Source: Terfezia claveryi (taxonomy: Eukaryota > Ascomycota > Pezizomycetes > Pezizales > Pezizaceae). Taken from it: DNA of 64,000 nucleotides. Shown piece after piece: positions 41,968 through 53,700 of the stretch. Below the pieces are notes generated by a model. The model searched no databases, had not been told where the DNA came from, and saw only the letters and a program-made list of their open reading frames with translations. Where the stretch lies: the NCBI GenBank assembly GCA_015179025.1, contig WHUX01000057.1:62001-126000 (forward strand). Reading direction: 5' to 3'. Every line of letters starts with the position of its first letter. Within the stretch, counting starts at the first letter, position 1. The translations under genes and the position numbers were made by a program.

Positions 41968-44900
41968 TTATCCCATGATTAATCCTTTGAGATAGGAGAA
42001 CCGTGGACCAGGAAAGGCCTTTATGCATATGTCCGCTGGATTGTGTTCACCAGGAATGTGCAACAGCGTGATAGTGCCGGAGTTAACGAGTTCGCGGACG
42101 AAGTGGTAGGCAACGTCAATATGCTTTGACTTATCGGAGATTCGAGGATTATGAGACAGGTCGATAGAGCCGTTATTGTCACAAGAGAGGGCAGAAGGAA
42201 TATCTTTGATAGAGAGCTCACTTAGTACATTCTGAAGCCAAATTTGTTGTTTAGCAGCAGTAGAACCAGTAATGTATTCTGCTTCGGTGGTGGAGGTTAA
42301 CACGCATTTTTGTTTTTGTGATCTCCAGCAGATAGTATAAGAGGCGAGCTTGAAGATATATCCTGAAGTTGACCGTCGAGTATCAGGACATCCAGCAAAG
42401 TCTGAATCAGTAAATCCTTCGAGTGAAAGAGGTTGTCCGAGTTTGTAGGTCAAGGTAAGATCGCGAGTACCCTTAAGGTAGTGTAGGACTCGTTTAACTG
42501 CTCCGAGGTGATCCTTCGATGGTTTGTGAGAGAATTGTGAGAGAAGAGTTACAGAGTAAGCCAGGTCAGGACGTGTTCCAATAACTGCATACATGAGTGA
42601 TCCAACGATTTGTTGATAGAGAAAGATGTCGGTAACCTCATCTTCATCTGTGCATTGTCGAAGAATATGGTTCGAGTCAAGAGGAAGAGTGATGGGGTTG
42701 CAGTCCATCATACCGAAACGTTCGAGGATCTTGTTGATGTAGGAGGATTGGGATAGTGTGATACTGTGCTTAGAGTACTCAATTCGAATTCCTAGAAGCC
42801 AATGTAAGTTACCCATATCAGTTAACTTAAACTCTCGTTTGAGTGACTGTTTGGTAGACTTCATAATGGCTGAGTCTTTATATCCGAATAAAGTAATGTC
42901 GTTGACATAAAGGGCGAGTATGATTGTGCTAGACTTATGGACGAAGACGCAGGGGTCAAAGGCACAAGCAGAGAAACCTATTGTCAGGAGGAAAGATGTT
43001 AATCGTCCATACCACTGACGAGGAGACTGCTTTAATCCATAAATGGATCGGTTAAGTTTAGCACACATGCCATCAATCCGGGTGCCTTCCGGGAGTTGCA
43101 TGTAGATAATTTCATTCAAAGAACCATAAAGGAAGGCTGCTTTGATATCCATTTGTTGAGGTTCCCATTGGAAGTGAGCAGATAAAGCAATAAGAAGGCG
43201 GAGAGAGTCATATCGGACAACAGGAGAGAAGATTTCATCGAAGTCTGTGCCAGGTTGTTGAGAGAAACCTTGAGCAACTAGACGAGCCTTGTACCAATCG
43301 ATATTCCCATTAGCATCTCGCTTAATCTTAAATACCCACTTGCTTCCAATAATATTCCTATCTTGTGGTGTTGGAACCACTTTCCAAACATCTTGATCCT
43401 TCATAGCTTCTAACTCTTCGTTCATAGCCTTTCTCCATTTTTCTTCATCAGGTGAGTTAACAGCCTGTTTAAAAGTTCGAGGTTCATCACCATATTGTAA
43501 GACTAAAGCGATCAACACTTTATCTTCTTCATTATCCTCATCAAAGACTTCAGGTGGGTCTTCGATTAATCTAGAATGACCATCAAAGTGTATCTTTGTA
43601 CCGATTATGGGGACGATAGGAGCTTGTGCAGTTCCGAATTTGATTGGTTTAAAAACAGCTCGACCTGCCTTGGTAATGGTTGTAGGTCTAACTATTTTTC
43701 CACTAACGATTCGGGTAAAGTTTCCATCGTTGGAGTCATCGGGTAAAGATTGTCAAAGGTCTTGAGGAAGTGAAGTAAGTGGTGAATATTCATCTCGATT
43801 TTGAGGTGGAGGAGGTAAGTGAACTTGTGGAGTTGGTTTGGATATAGGTCCAGGAGCTGGTGGAGGAGAGGATGACGTTGCAGTTGATGTTGGAGGAATA
43901 GGTGGTAAGGAAGTAGTTGTGTTCGATGTTGTTTCAGTTGGATGGGAAAGGGTCATACCAGGGAACCATACTTTATGAATGAGTGGGTGTCCCTTAAAAT
44001 ACCATTCTTCTGCTTGTTTTGGATTTCGTATACACCATTGTTGCCAGAGATATTCGTTTGGGAATTCTGAGCTAGTGTATGGGATTACTTCAAGTGGAGA
44101 AGTAGGAGGAGAAGCAGTATTCGTAGTTGGTGACCGTGATGGATTAGTCGAGTTAGATGTAGGTGGAGGTACCCCTTCTGGAGTTGTACTCGGTCCGAAA
44201 ATAACAACTTGTGCTCGAACTGTATAAGTATGCTTTCTAGAAGGTACATGGACCTTGTAGATAGCTGTGCTATTAGTATAACCAATGAATATACCTTTCT
44301 CAGCCCGTGGTAGGAGTTTACTGCCTGTAGGTCGTCGTTCCTCAGGTATGTGTAAATAACATTCCTTACCAAAGGGTTGAAGGTGAGAGATGGTAGGTTT
44401 ATTGCCGTAAAAGACCTCGTAGGGAGTCTTCCCTTTGACAGCACTATGAGGTGACCGATTTCGGAGATAGGTCGAAGTTGAGCATGCTTCAGCCCAGAAT
44501 CTTTTGTCCATATTTGTCAACATAGCCCTCATCATGTTCTGTATTGTTCGGTTGAAGCGTTCAGCTACACCATTAGATTCATGAGAGTAAGGGGGCGTTA
44601 GTTCATGCACGATGCCTTTTGACTTAAAAAACTATTCAAGATCTTTGTTAACATACTCTCCACCATTGTCAGTACGAAAACGCTTAACATGGTGTGACGT
44701 TTGCTTTTCAACCAAGGTAACAAAGTCTTGGATTGATTTGGTTGAGTCAGATTTCTGTTTAAGGAAGTAGACTCAAGAAGCACGAGAGTAGTCATCAATA
44801 AGTGTGATGAAGTAGCTTGCTCCACCAAAAGAGGGTGTGGGGAGTTTACCACTAAGATCTGAGTGAATGAGTTCGAGAATATTAGAGGCACGAGATGTTG

Positions 44901-46434
44901 TAGACTTAGGGACAGAGTGAGTAGATTTGGCGAGTATGCATGGCTCGCAATGATAGTTATCAGGGGGTGTTGGGAGAATATCACCGTCAGAGTAGAGTTC
45001 TTTATGTTTGAGGACAGTAATGGCTTGATGACCGAATGAATGATGCCAGTGATCGATAGTTTTTCGAGAGGAGGAAACTAATGCCTTTTCATTTGACTCA
45101 ATAATAAACGGGAGACTTCCAACAAATTCCACCATGAATAATACAGAATCATTGCCTTTCTTCGTAACATGAAACCCAGAGTCCGTAGAAAAAGTGGAAA
45201 GACGAGATCGAATAGCATTCCAAGAAAACAGTGAGTGACCAAGAGAAGGAATATATCGAACATTAACAAGACGAACAGTGGAAGTAGAGCCATTAGGGAG
45301 TAGACAGTTAAGAAGGACTGTCCCTTTTCCTTTAGCTTCGAGGAGATTATTGCCAGCTCCTTCTACAGTTCCACTATCCTCTGAAAAGTTCTCGAAGTGT
45401 CCTATGTCGATGGTCATGTGAGCACTGCACGCTGTATCGAATTTCCAGATGGTTTTTCGGGATGGGTTACTGACGCTGAGAGCCTCGTCTTTGGAGCTAC
45501 CAGAGCTGCCAACGATAAGAGCCTGTTCCTTCTTATCTTCCTTCTTTTTGTCTTTCTTCTTATCCTCGTTTGACTTCTTCAACTTCTGGCACTTCTGCCA
45601 TGTATGACCTGTGTATTTACCGAGTTGATGCTTCTTACAATAGGTGCATTCTACATCGGAGTCCTTATTCTGTTGTTGTGATTGCTGCTGTTGAGGCTTG
45701 CCTTTCTTCTTGAAGGAGGCAGAGAGAGCAGTATCCCGTTTTTTGATTTCGGAACCAACAGAGAGGAGTCGTAATTTTGCATCGGCATATGTAAGGTCGG
45801 ACTTAGTTGAGAGGTTGTCGACTATATTAGAGTGATGTTCGACGAGGAAGGAGAGGAGAATGTCCCTTTTGGCTTCGTCCTTATCAAGGAAAGTGCGGAG
45901 GGATTTGCGATATTCATTTGAAGAGCCAGTGAGAGAGTAAAGTCGAGACCACTCAGTCTTATATTGCTCAATGAAGTCAGCGAAGGAGGTAATAGGAGTG
46001 TAGGTTGAGGCTAAGGTGAAGAGTGTGCACAGTTGATGTACGAAAGAGAATGGAGTATCACGGTAATACTGGTCTTTGAGATGAGTCCAGATTTCGTGTA
46101 GTGAATCAAACTTAGAGACAACCTTCAGTATAGGTTTGCTGATAACCTGTATTAGCATGAGGATAGCTTGATTTTCCATTGCTGCGAAGAGTTCTTTCTC
46201 TTCTTGTGTCGCATCTGTCGCAGGTTTAAGTCCTTCAATAACAAGTTCCTTACAACCAATGCCTCTCATAATCATCTTGACAGTATCAGCCCAGTCTTCG
46301 TAGTTGTCTTTGCTGGTAAGTGACTCAATATTATCGAGTTTGACTGGAATAGGCTTGAAGTCTTTCGGTGGTCGGAAGATAGAGGGTACAGCCTTTCCTT
46401 TACCGCCAGAACCAGAACCTGAACCGGATGCCAT
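41968..46434 (-). pseudogene. gag-pol: C2 gag-pol polyprotein
   Basis: Single frame of 1,489 codons from ATG 46434 to 41968. Order typical of Ty1/copia: gag (Gly/Ser-rich start, zinc finger C-x2-C-x10-H-x4-C near 45600-45665), protease (F-D-T-A-C-S-A-H-M near 45430), integrase (H-W-H-H ... C-E-P-C near 45030-44930; S-D-L-S and R-T-D-N-G-G-E cores), RT (K-A-R-L-V-A-Q-G near 43290) and RNase H (D-S-D-F-A-G near 42390; T-E-A-E-Y near 42280). Three stops interrupt it: TGA 44773-44775, TAG 44632-44634 and TGA 43753-43755, fitting TGG, CAG and CGA. The RT box is Y-V-N-D (42898-42909) instead of YVDD, one G-to-A change in a catalytic Asp. No frameshift. Confidence 0.95.
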
Positions 46435-46499
46435 TGTATAGATATGTGTGGGAGGGAAGGTGAATGCGAGAAAGTTATCGAGTTGTCCTGAGCTATTCC

Positions 46500-46511
46500 G
46501 GGCTCATAACC
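46500..46511 (-). promoter_or_regulatory. C2 primer-binding site (initiator tRNA-Met, internal)
   Basis: The plus strand reads GGGCTCATAACC directly against the LTR end at 46512. This equals the anticodon stem-loop of eukaryotic initiator tRNA-Met (CAU inside), so the element RNA is complementary to it. Drosophila copia and yeast Ty5 prime from this half-tRNA. Confidence 0.85.
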
Positions 46512-47150
46512 TATTGAAAGGTTACTATGAGCAGAGGTATCGTGGTAGTAATTATGGAGGTAGTAGCGGTGGACAGTAGTGCTATTAAGCAGAGAGTGTG
46601 AGCGAGCAGAAGTGCGAGAGAGCAGATGGTTGAACTATGTCGAGAGTAGACAGTCTATTGAGTCTGATCGAGAAGTGTATAGAACTAGATACAGGAGTAA
46701 GAAACTCGTATATAATAGTACAAGTTGAGGGTAAAGATCTAGTAAGAAAGTCTAAGTTACATAACCTAAGAATAGTATATCGTGTACATGTGAATGAAGA
46801 AATATATAGAGGTGTGCGAGTGAGACAGTAATATGAGTCAACGATTATAATAGAAAGTCATAGAAGTGGTGATCGTTAAGTCATGACAACTGAGACAAGT
46901 AAACAGTAGCCTTAAGTAGTAAAGCAGCATCATACAATGATAATAGATACTAAGTTAGGAAAGTAAGCGAAGATAATAAGAGCATGTGAAAGACATGTGA
47001 ACACATGTGAAAGAAATAATACAGAAGTCCTTAATCGGGTAGCAAGTGTCCATATTGGGTATCAGCATGATGTAGAGGTAATCGTAAAAGAGAACGATGT
47101 ATTGTATGGAAATACTTAACTATATCGAAAGGAAATGATTATTTTTAACA
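46512..47150 (-). repeat. C2 5' LTR
   Basis: 639 bp, same ends as the 3' LTR, about 15 differences, nearly all transitions. A 64-codon plus-strand frame in both LTRs is duplicated with them and is not a gene. Confidence 0.94.
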
Positions 47151-47155
47151 CCATT

Positions 47156-49036
47156 GACATACTGGGACAGGATTCCAGCGGAGATATAGTCGGAGGCGTC
47201 CGTTTCTACGATGCACTCGCTATCGGGGTCAAAATGGGCCAGGATTGGGGCTGAGCAGAAGGCTTCCTTGAGGTTCTGGAAGGCGGATTGGGCTTCTGGA
47301 TTCCAGTGGAAGGCCCTTTTTGTCAGGTGTGAGCCAGCTTCTACCTTCTTTTTCGACAAGGCCGTCAGGGGTGCCGCGATTCTTGAGTATCCCAAGATAA
47401 ATCGGCGGTAGAAGTTGGCAAATCCTAGGAAGGCCTGCACATCCTTCAAATTGGCTGGGGTTTCCCACTCTTGGATTGTAGCAACTTTGGCGGGGTCCAT
47501 TCTAATACCTTCCGTGGTTATGATCAAGCCCAGGTACTTCACCTCTTGGACGTGGAATTCGCATTTTTCAGGCTTAAGGTACAGCCTAGCCTGCTCCAGC
47601 TTCTCCAAGACTTGCCTGACATGGATTTTGTGCTCTGCCAGAGTATCTGAATAAATCAAGATATCGTCGAGGTAAGCCGTGCAGAACACGTCCAGGAAGT
47701 CTCGCAGAGTGTCGTTAATAAAGTGTTGGAAAGAGGCCGGGGCATTGGTCAAGCCGAAGGGCATGACGTTGTACTCGAAATGGCCGTAACGTGTCCGGAA
47801 GGCAGTTTTCCACTCCTCCCCTCAGCGATCCGTACCAAGTTGTACGCCCCTCTCAAGTCTAATTTGGTGAACCATTTTGCCTTGGAAAGCCTGGCTAATG
47901 TCTCCTGGATTAGGGGTAGGGGTACCTGTTTTTGACCGTTATCTCGTTTAGGCCCCTGTAATCGACACACAACCGGAGAGAGCCGTCCGACTTCTTCATG
48001 AACAGCACCGGGGCACCCACTGGAGAGGAGCTGTAGCGAATGAAGCTCTTGTTGAGGTTTTCCTCCAGATACTTTTTCAGAGCTTCCAGTTCCATCCGGG
48101 ACATCCCATAGAGAGGTCCATAAGGGGGGTCTTACCTTTTACCAGCGGGATTGTGTGGTCGTATGGTCGATGGGGGGCAAGGTTCTCCGCGGCTTTCTCA
48201 GAGAACAAGTCAATGAATTCGTGGTATTCACCCGGCACCATGGACTTCCATTCTTCCTTGGACCGCAGCTTATTGATTTCCAGGTTAACTTCGCATATTG
48301 ATAGAGTATGGACTTTCAGCTTGTGCCTTCTGGTAAGGTAAGCGAAGGCCCCTGCTCCAATGAAGTTGATATCGAGGGGTTTTAGTGGGGGGGTTTCTGC
48401 CATCACCTGGCTAGGATCCTCTATCGGGGGTGGTAGGGCACATAATCCTTTAACGGCAATTTGTGGGGCACCGTAGTGCTTCTCGCAATACCCGCTGTTA
48501 AAGTTCAAGGTGTAAGAGCCAAAGTTAACGGAGACATCATGCATTCGGAGCTAGGGGATCCCCAGGACAATGGGGTATTTGAGCTTGGTTACAAACATGG
48601 AGAGGCTTTCCGAATGGTCTCCAATGGCACTAGGTAGGCATGCGAGGTCGGTAATAGCCCCGGAAGAGATAGGTTGGCCATCAATGACATCAAGAAGGCG
48701 GGGGGTCTTTAGCTTGGCTGTTGGTATCGAATTTTTACTGACAAAGGTCTAATCAATGAAGGCTATTCCTGAAGCACCACAATCTATGAGAGCTGATGTT
48801 ACCACTGTTTTACCATTGAATTTAACAGTTATTGGTACTACAAAATGCTCGCCAAACAAGCGAGATTTGTCAACAGACATAGATGCAGGAACAGAGAAAG
48901 ACGACAAAGACAAATGACTCAGGATAGGTCCCTTGCTAGTGTCAGTGACTAGGCAAGGGACAGGGCTTTTCCTGACTCATCAACCTCCTCAATCCTGGAT
49001 TCGGAGATGGCGTGGGCGGCCATCGAGCGGTTTTTG
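47156..49036 (-). pseudogene. pol: E5 pol, proximal part: protease and RT
   Basis: Minus strand: protease (D-C-G-A-S-G near 48780), Pro-rich linker, RT (about 47400-48100) with the YLDD box intact near 47675, then the start of RNase H, cut at 47155 by C2. Single-base losses near 47820, 47928 and 48130 shift the frame and there are a few stops. Without them it aligns with E2 along its length. Gag-to-pol entry would be near 49030-49036, where the heptamer is C AAA AAC rather than A AAA AAC. Confidence 0.9.
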
Positions 49037-50129
49037 CAGAGGGAACATGCCGCGATAAAATGGTCCCCTTTCCCGCATGCTATACACAGCCCGTTCATTC
49101 GGCGGCGATCTCTTTCCTCCTGGGTTAACCGTGGCCTACCTGCGGATAGGTCCATAGGCACGGCACCACCTGCCATGAGAGAGGGGTGCGTGGGTTTGTT
49201 GGCCGAGGCCGGGACTTGGGCAGGCTTAGGGGTCGGTTGCTGTTGTTGGTGTTGCTGTGGTTGGTGAGGTGAGCGGGTGGCAGGGCGGAAGGTAAGGCGG
49301 TGTCTCAACCTAGCCATCCGTTGTTCCACCCTGAATGCCTGGTCAATTAATTCGTCGAGACTCTTGGTCTCTGGGAGGGTGACCATGGCCTGTTGAAGTT
49401 CGTTATTCAGTCCCTCCTGGAACTGCTCGAGCTTTGACTGGTCATTTCACAATACTTCTGCTGCCAGCCTGGAGAACTCTGCCACATATGTGGACAGATC
49501 CGAATTACATTGTTTCAAGGCCCGGAGGGCTCGGCTAGCCGTACCCACGGCATCGGGGTCCCCAAAAGCCCTGTCTAGAATAGCGAAGAGTGCCGGGATG
49601 CCGTCCAGCTTAATCCCAGTCTCGAGGACATATTGCTGGATTTGATCTACTGCCTTACCCACCAGCAGGGCAAAGACATAAGCCAATCAGTGTTACTCGG
49701 ATGGGAATCTGGCTGAGTCCCCATTGAGTTTGAAGTTTACCAAGTTCTTCCAAGCTCGGAGGCGAGCCCTATCCCCATTGAATTTGGGGGGGTTGGAATA
49801 CTTTCGGTTTTGGCGGTTGGTGCAGAGGGTGGGGTTGCCGACATAGCGGCCATAGCGTGGTTGAGGGTCTGGATCGTGGTTCGTTCGTTGGCCAGAGTGA
49901 TGGTGGCATTGTCAAGGTCGTTTTGGAGTACTGTGATTTCTTCATCGGCAGATCTCAATTTTCGTTCAGCCACGGCCAAGCTATTGCCGAGTTCGGCCCC
50001 GATGGCATCCATGGCCTCGAAGATGTCGATGATCTCTCGACGATAGGCATTCAATTCGTTCGGTCCTGAGGGTATAGTGGAGTTCCTCCAGGTTTGAAAC
50101 CTGATAGCGGGTGGAGGGGTTCCGGACAT
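48949..50129 (-). pseudogene. gag: E5 gag
   Basis: Starts at ATG 50129 (M-S-G-T-P-P-P). Coiled-coil-like N-terminus, capsid region, Gln/Pro-rich linker, intact CCHC knuckle C-I-A-C-G-K-G-D-H-F-I-A-A-C near 49090, stop TAG at 48949. A frameshift lies between 49686 and 49737 and a TGA (TGG in relatives) at 49447. It ends in the pol overlap as in E2. Confidence 0.88.
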
Positions 50130-50165
50130 GATAGTGTACCAGTTGGTCGAGAAGATCCAACGTAG

Positions 50166-50724
50166 TGTAACAACGGCTCTGGGGGCAAGGCGACTAAGGG
50201 GTACGCCTGGGCAAGGGCAAGGCTAGGATAAAACACACGTAGGAACGCTACGTGTGTGACTAGGGGGGGGGGCTGAGATGGGAGGCAAGGGCAAGAGGCA
50301 AGAGGGGCAGAGGGCAAGGGGCACGAGACACGCGGAAGCAGTTGCCGCGTGTGTCAAGGGAGGCAGCTGGGCTACAAACACAAGGCGAGGCAAGGCAAGG
50401 ACAGGAGGTTCGTGGGATGGGCAGCAGGACTGCAGTGTCGAGGCGAGACAAGGAGGTGCACAAGGGAGATGCACCAATGTGGAGAGAAGCAAGGCCCTGT
50501 ATTGGATATACAAGACGTTGGATGGGGATCCAACGAGAGGGCGGAGAGAGCAGGCTATATATACAGGATTCCTTCCTGGCTGGCCAAGGCCACCGGAAGG
50601 AATAAGGTTCCCAAGACCCCTTATCTCAGGAACAGAGATAATAACGATATCAATCAACAATAACGAGAGTCGGACGGAATCCCGTCTGACTCTCAAACCC
50701 GGCTAGGAAAGGACGGTTGTGACA
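50166..50724 (-). repeat. E5 5' LTR
   Basis: 559 bp, ends TGTAACAACGG and GGTTGTGACA (plus strand). It is followed on the gag side by the conserved block reading ctacgttggatc in element orientation, a probable primer site shared by E2, E3 and E4. Palindrome at 50665-50694. Confidence 0.94.
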
Positions 50725-50729
50725 CCTGG

Positions 50730-53700
50730 ACACTCCTACAAGGACTATAGGAAACGAAAAAATAAGGTACCCATGCGTACAGCCGCACAAGATTTAGCTA
50801 TGCCGATAGCCACTAAGGATAAAAACAACAAGGATAAAATCAAGGAATGACCCTTGTCAAGACAGGTACCAGATTTTAGCAAGGTATTCGTTAAAGCTAA
50901 TGAACACCCCGCACTAGCTTTAATTGATCTCCAAACGAAAGGAGGAGACTTAATCAATTCTCAATTTGTACACCAATACAAAATACTGACTAGAAGTATC
51001 GAGAAGAAATCATTAAGTACTGCAATTAAAGGCTCAAAGGGAATGATAGACAAAGCTTGTACTATCAAACTTGATTGGATAGGTTATGTAGAAGAACGAA
51101 CGTTCTATGTAGCTCATTTGACCGGATGGGACATGATACTAGGAGAACCTGCTCTCAGCAAAGTGCGAGCAATAATTCTTGCCCATCAGGAACCAGTTAC
51201 TATCCAGCCGGAAAACATTCCACGATTCCAGCTAAGTATATGGAAGGGATCTAGAACCATAGCGAATGGTATAAGATTAGCGTATACACAGGTCAGCTGT
51301 GAATCAGTCACAGATTATAGTGAACCAGATAATTGGGAAAATATTAGTGACGCAGACGAAACTGATTCAGAAAGAGAACTCGTGACAGCTGTTTCTACGG
51401 TACAGAAACAATTCAACCCTGTAACGGAGTTTCCCTTATTATTTCCTAAGACAATTCTACGGGAATTACCTCCACTAAGAAAAATTAATCACTCTATCAA
51501 ACCAAAAGCAGGAGCTACTTGGATACCAAAATGGCAACCCTCAGGACATCGATTTAGACAACAAATCCATGACAAATTAGTCGAAGAAGAAGCATCAGGT
51601 CATATATATAGAGTAGAAAATGACACAAATGCTGTAGTCATGTTCACTATCCCTAAACGAGATAAACCGGAAGAAGCCAGACATGTCAATGATTGTCGAG
51701 ACCGCAATTTAGCCGTCGAACCGAACCACACCCCATTGCCAGATATCAATGAAGCTATTGAACTAGTAGCGGAGAATCCCATTTAAACTAAGGTCGACTT
51801 AGCTGACGGATTTTTTAATATCAGGAACGATGAAGAATCTGAGCAACACTCTACCTTTGTATGTCACATGGGATATTTCAGAAGTAGAGTTATACAACAA
51901 GGGGATCATAACGCACCAGCTACCATGGTTCTCGTTATGCATGAAATTTTCAAGGACATGGTCTATAAAAATTTAATCATCTATATCGATGATATTATTA
52001 TATTCTCTAAAACGTATGAAGAACATATAGAATTATTGAAGAAAGTACTTCAACGTCTACAGGATGAGATATTCTATCTCAAAGAAAGCAAATGCCAGTT
52101 CTTTACTCCAAGATTGGAAATCTTAGGACACGTTTTGACATCAGATGGATTACATGTAGACCCGAAGAAGAGGACTACTATATTAACATTTCCAGCTCCT
52201 ACAAGAAAAAAGGATCTTAGAGGATTCCTTAGAATCATTAATTATCTCAGTAGATTTATTCCTGACTTGGCATCGTATGCAAGCACCCTGTCAGAACTGC
52301 AAGGAGAAACAAAGAAATGGGAATGGACAGATACTCATAACACAGCGTTTGAAAAACTTAAGGAACTCGTGAATTCCCCACATGTTTTAAAACCTTGGAA
52401 TAATAAATCTACTGAACCCAAATATTTAGTCTATGATGCTAGTGATGTAGGACTAGGATTTTGGATAGGTCAAGGACCGTTGACGCATATCAGACCATCA
52501 TGCTTCCACTCTAGAAAATTTAATCTAGCACAACTCAATTATCCTACCTTTCAAAAAGAATTATTAGCGATTATTGACTCATTAAAATTTTTTGAAGCAC
52601 AATTGAGAGGTCACAAGTTCACTATCCTTACCGACCACAAACCATTAGTAACCTTCCATACTCAAATGCCTGCAAGTCAAAAATTGAGGTGATAGCAAGA
52701 TTACCTAATGGAATTTGATACAGACATACAGCATACCGCAGGAAAGGAAAATTTGATAGCAGACGCCCTATCAAGAAAGCATAAATACTTGGACACTCCC
52801 ACCACCGAGGATGATTATATCTCCAACAGCATCGATCCTCCTAACCATACCTACAACCGCAACATCTCTACCAATGCTTTAAGAACTTTCCACTTACTAA
52901 AAACCCCTACTCAGAACAATATGGTTTCTCGCGGAGCTATTGGTTTCAAGCATGTCGACTGCAACTTCAATAAATGTCGTGGAAGAGCGGAAGAACTTGG
53001 ACACCATATCTTCTGTCCATACTTCGAGGGCATTCAGGATGAAGAAAGCGAATATGACATGATGAAGGAAAAAGAGTCCTCAGATGACGAGACTCTATCT
53101 ACTATACTAAAAGAAGTTTTCAGCGGGTATGATCGTATACCCAATATAAACAAGAACAAACCTTTAACAGTTTTTGGACTAAGATATAGGCCTCCATCTT
53201 CTGAAAGCATACAACAAAATACCCTCGCTCCTGAAGAAGTGAAAGAAATTGCTATCGACCTGGCTCATAGCAATTGGCAATAACACAAAAGGATGCACTG
53301 GTCCTTTTGCCGTGATTTTTACTGTCCAGTTCATGGTAGCTCCCATGCCATGAACAACTGCATGTTCACCGTCGAAACATGTGCAATCTGTAAACACCAT
53401 GGACATGGCAGTTTGAACTGTGACCTGACAGCCTCAGTTCTTAAGAAGGAGAAGGAATTCCTTACGACTCGTATTGCGCATATCTTATCCGCAAATGAGC
53501 CTCAAAAGGAACTAGCACCAGTACAACAATCGCCAGCTTATCCACCTCCACCAGCTCTCAGCTATGAAGAAGCTATCTAGGAAATCGGAGAATGGGCAAA
53601 AAGATGGATTGCCAACAAGCCGACACAACCCACTCTCCAACCCAGCATTCAGTTCAGTAACCCTACCGAACAGATGACCAATCGACAAATGGAACAGGAG

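Larger units (their letters stand above)
41315..47150 (-). mobile_element. C2: full-length Ty1/copia element nested in E5
   Basis: 5,836 bp with two 639-bp LTRs differing at about 15 sites, and the perfect 5-bp target duplication ccatt (41310-41314 and 47151-47155). The interrupted E5 pol rejoins to match E4 at 9464. One polyprotein frame, a primer site complementary to the initiator tRNA-Met anticodon loop, and a purine tract before the 3' LTR are present. LTR ends are TG...TA rather than TG...CA. Confidence 0.96.
38531..50724 (-). mobile_element. E5: full-length Ty3/gypsy element nested in G2, split by C2
   Basis: LTRs 50166-50724 (5', 559 bp) and 38531-39090 (3', 560 bp). It has the perfect 5-bp target duplication cctgg (38526-38530 and 50725-50729), and the G2 zinc-knuckle coding region rejoins exactly. 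Internal order on the minus strand: gag, protease, RT, [copia C2], RNase H, linker, integrase, chromodomain. Without C2 it is about 6.35 kb. It is related to E2 but has different LTR palindromes. Confidence 0.96.

Noticed and set aside
41440..46831. 64-codon plus-strand frame repeated at 41440-41634 and 46637-46831
   Set aside because: It lies in the two C2 LTRs, so its duplication is due to the LTRs, and it has no coding signature.
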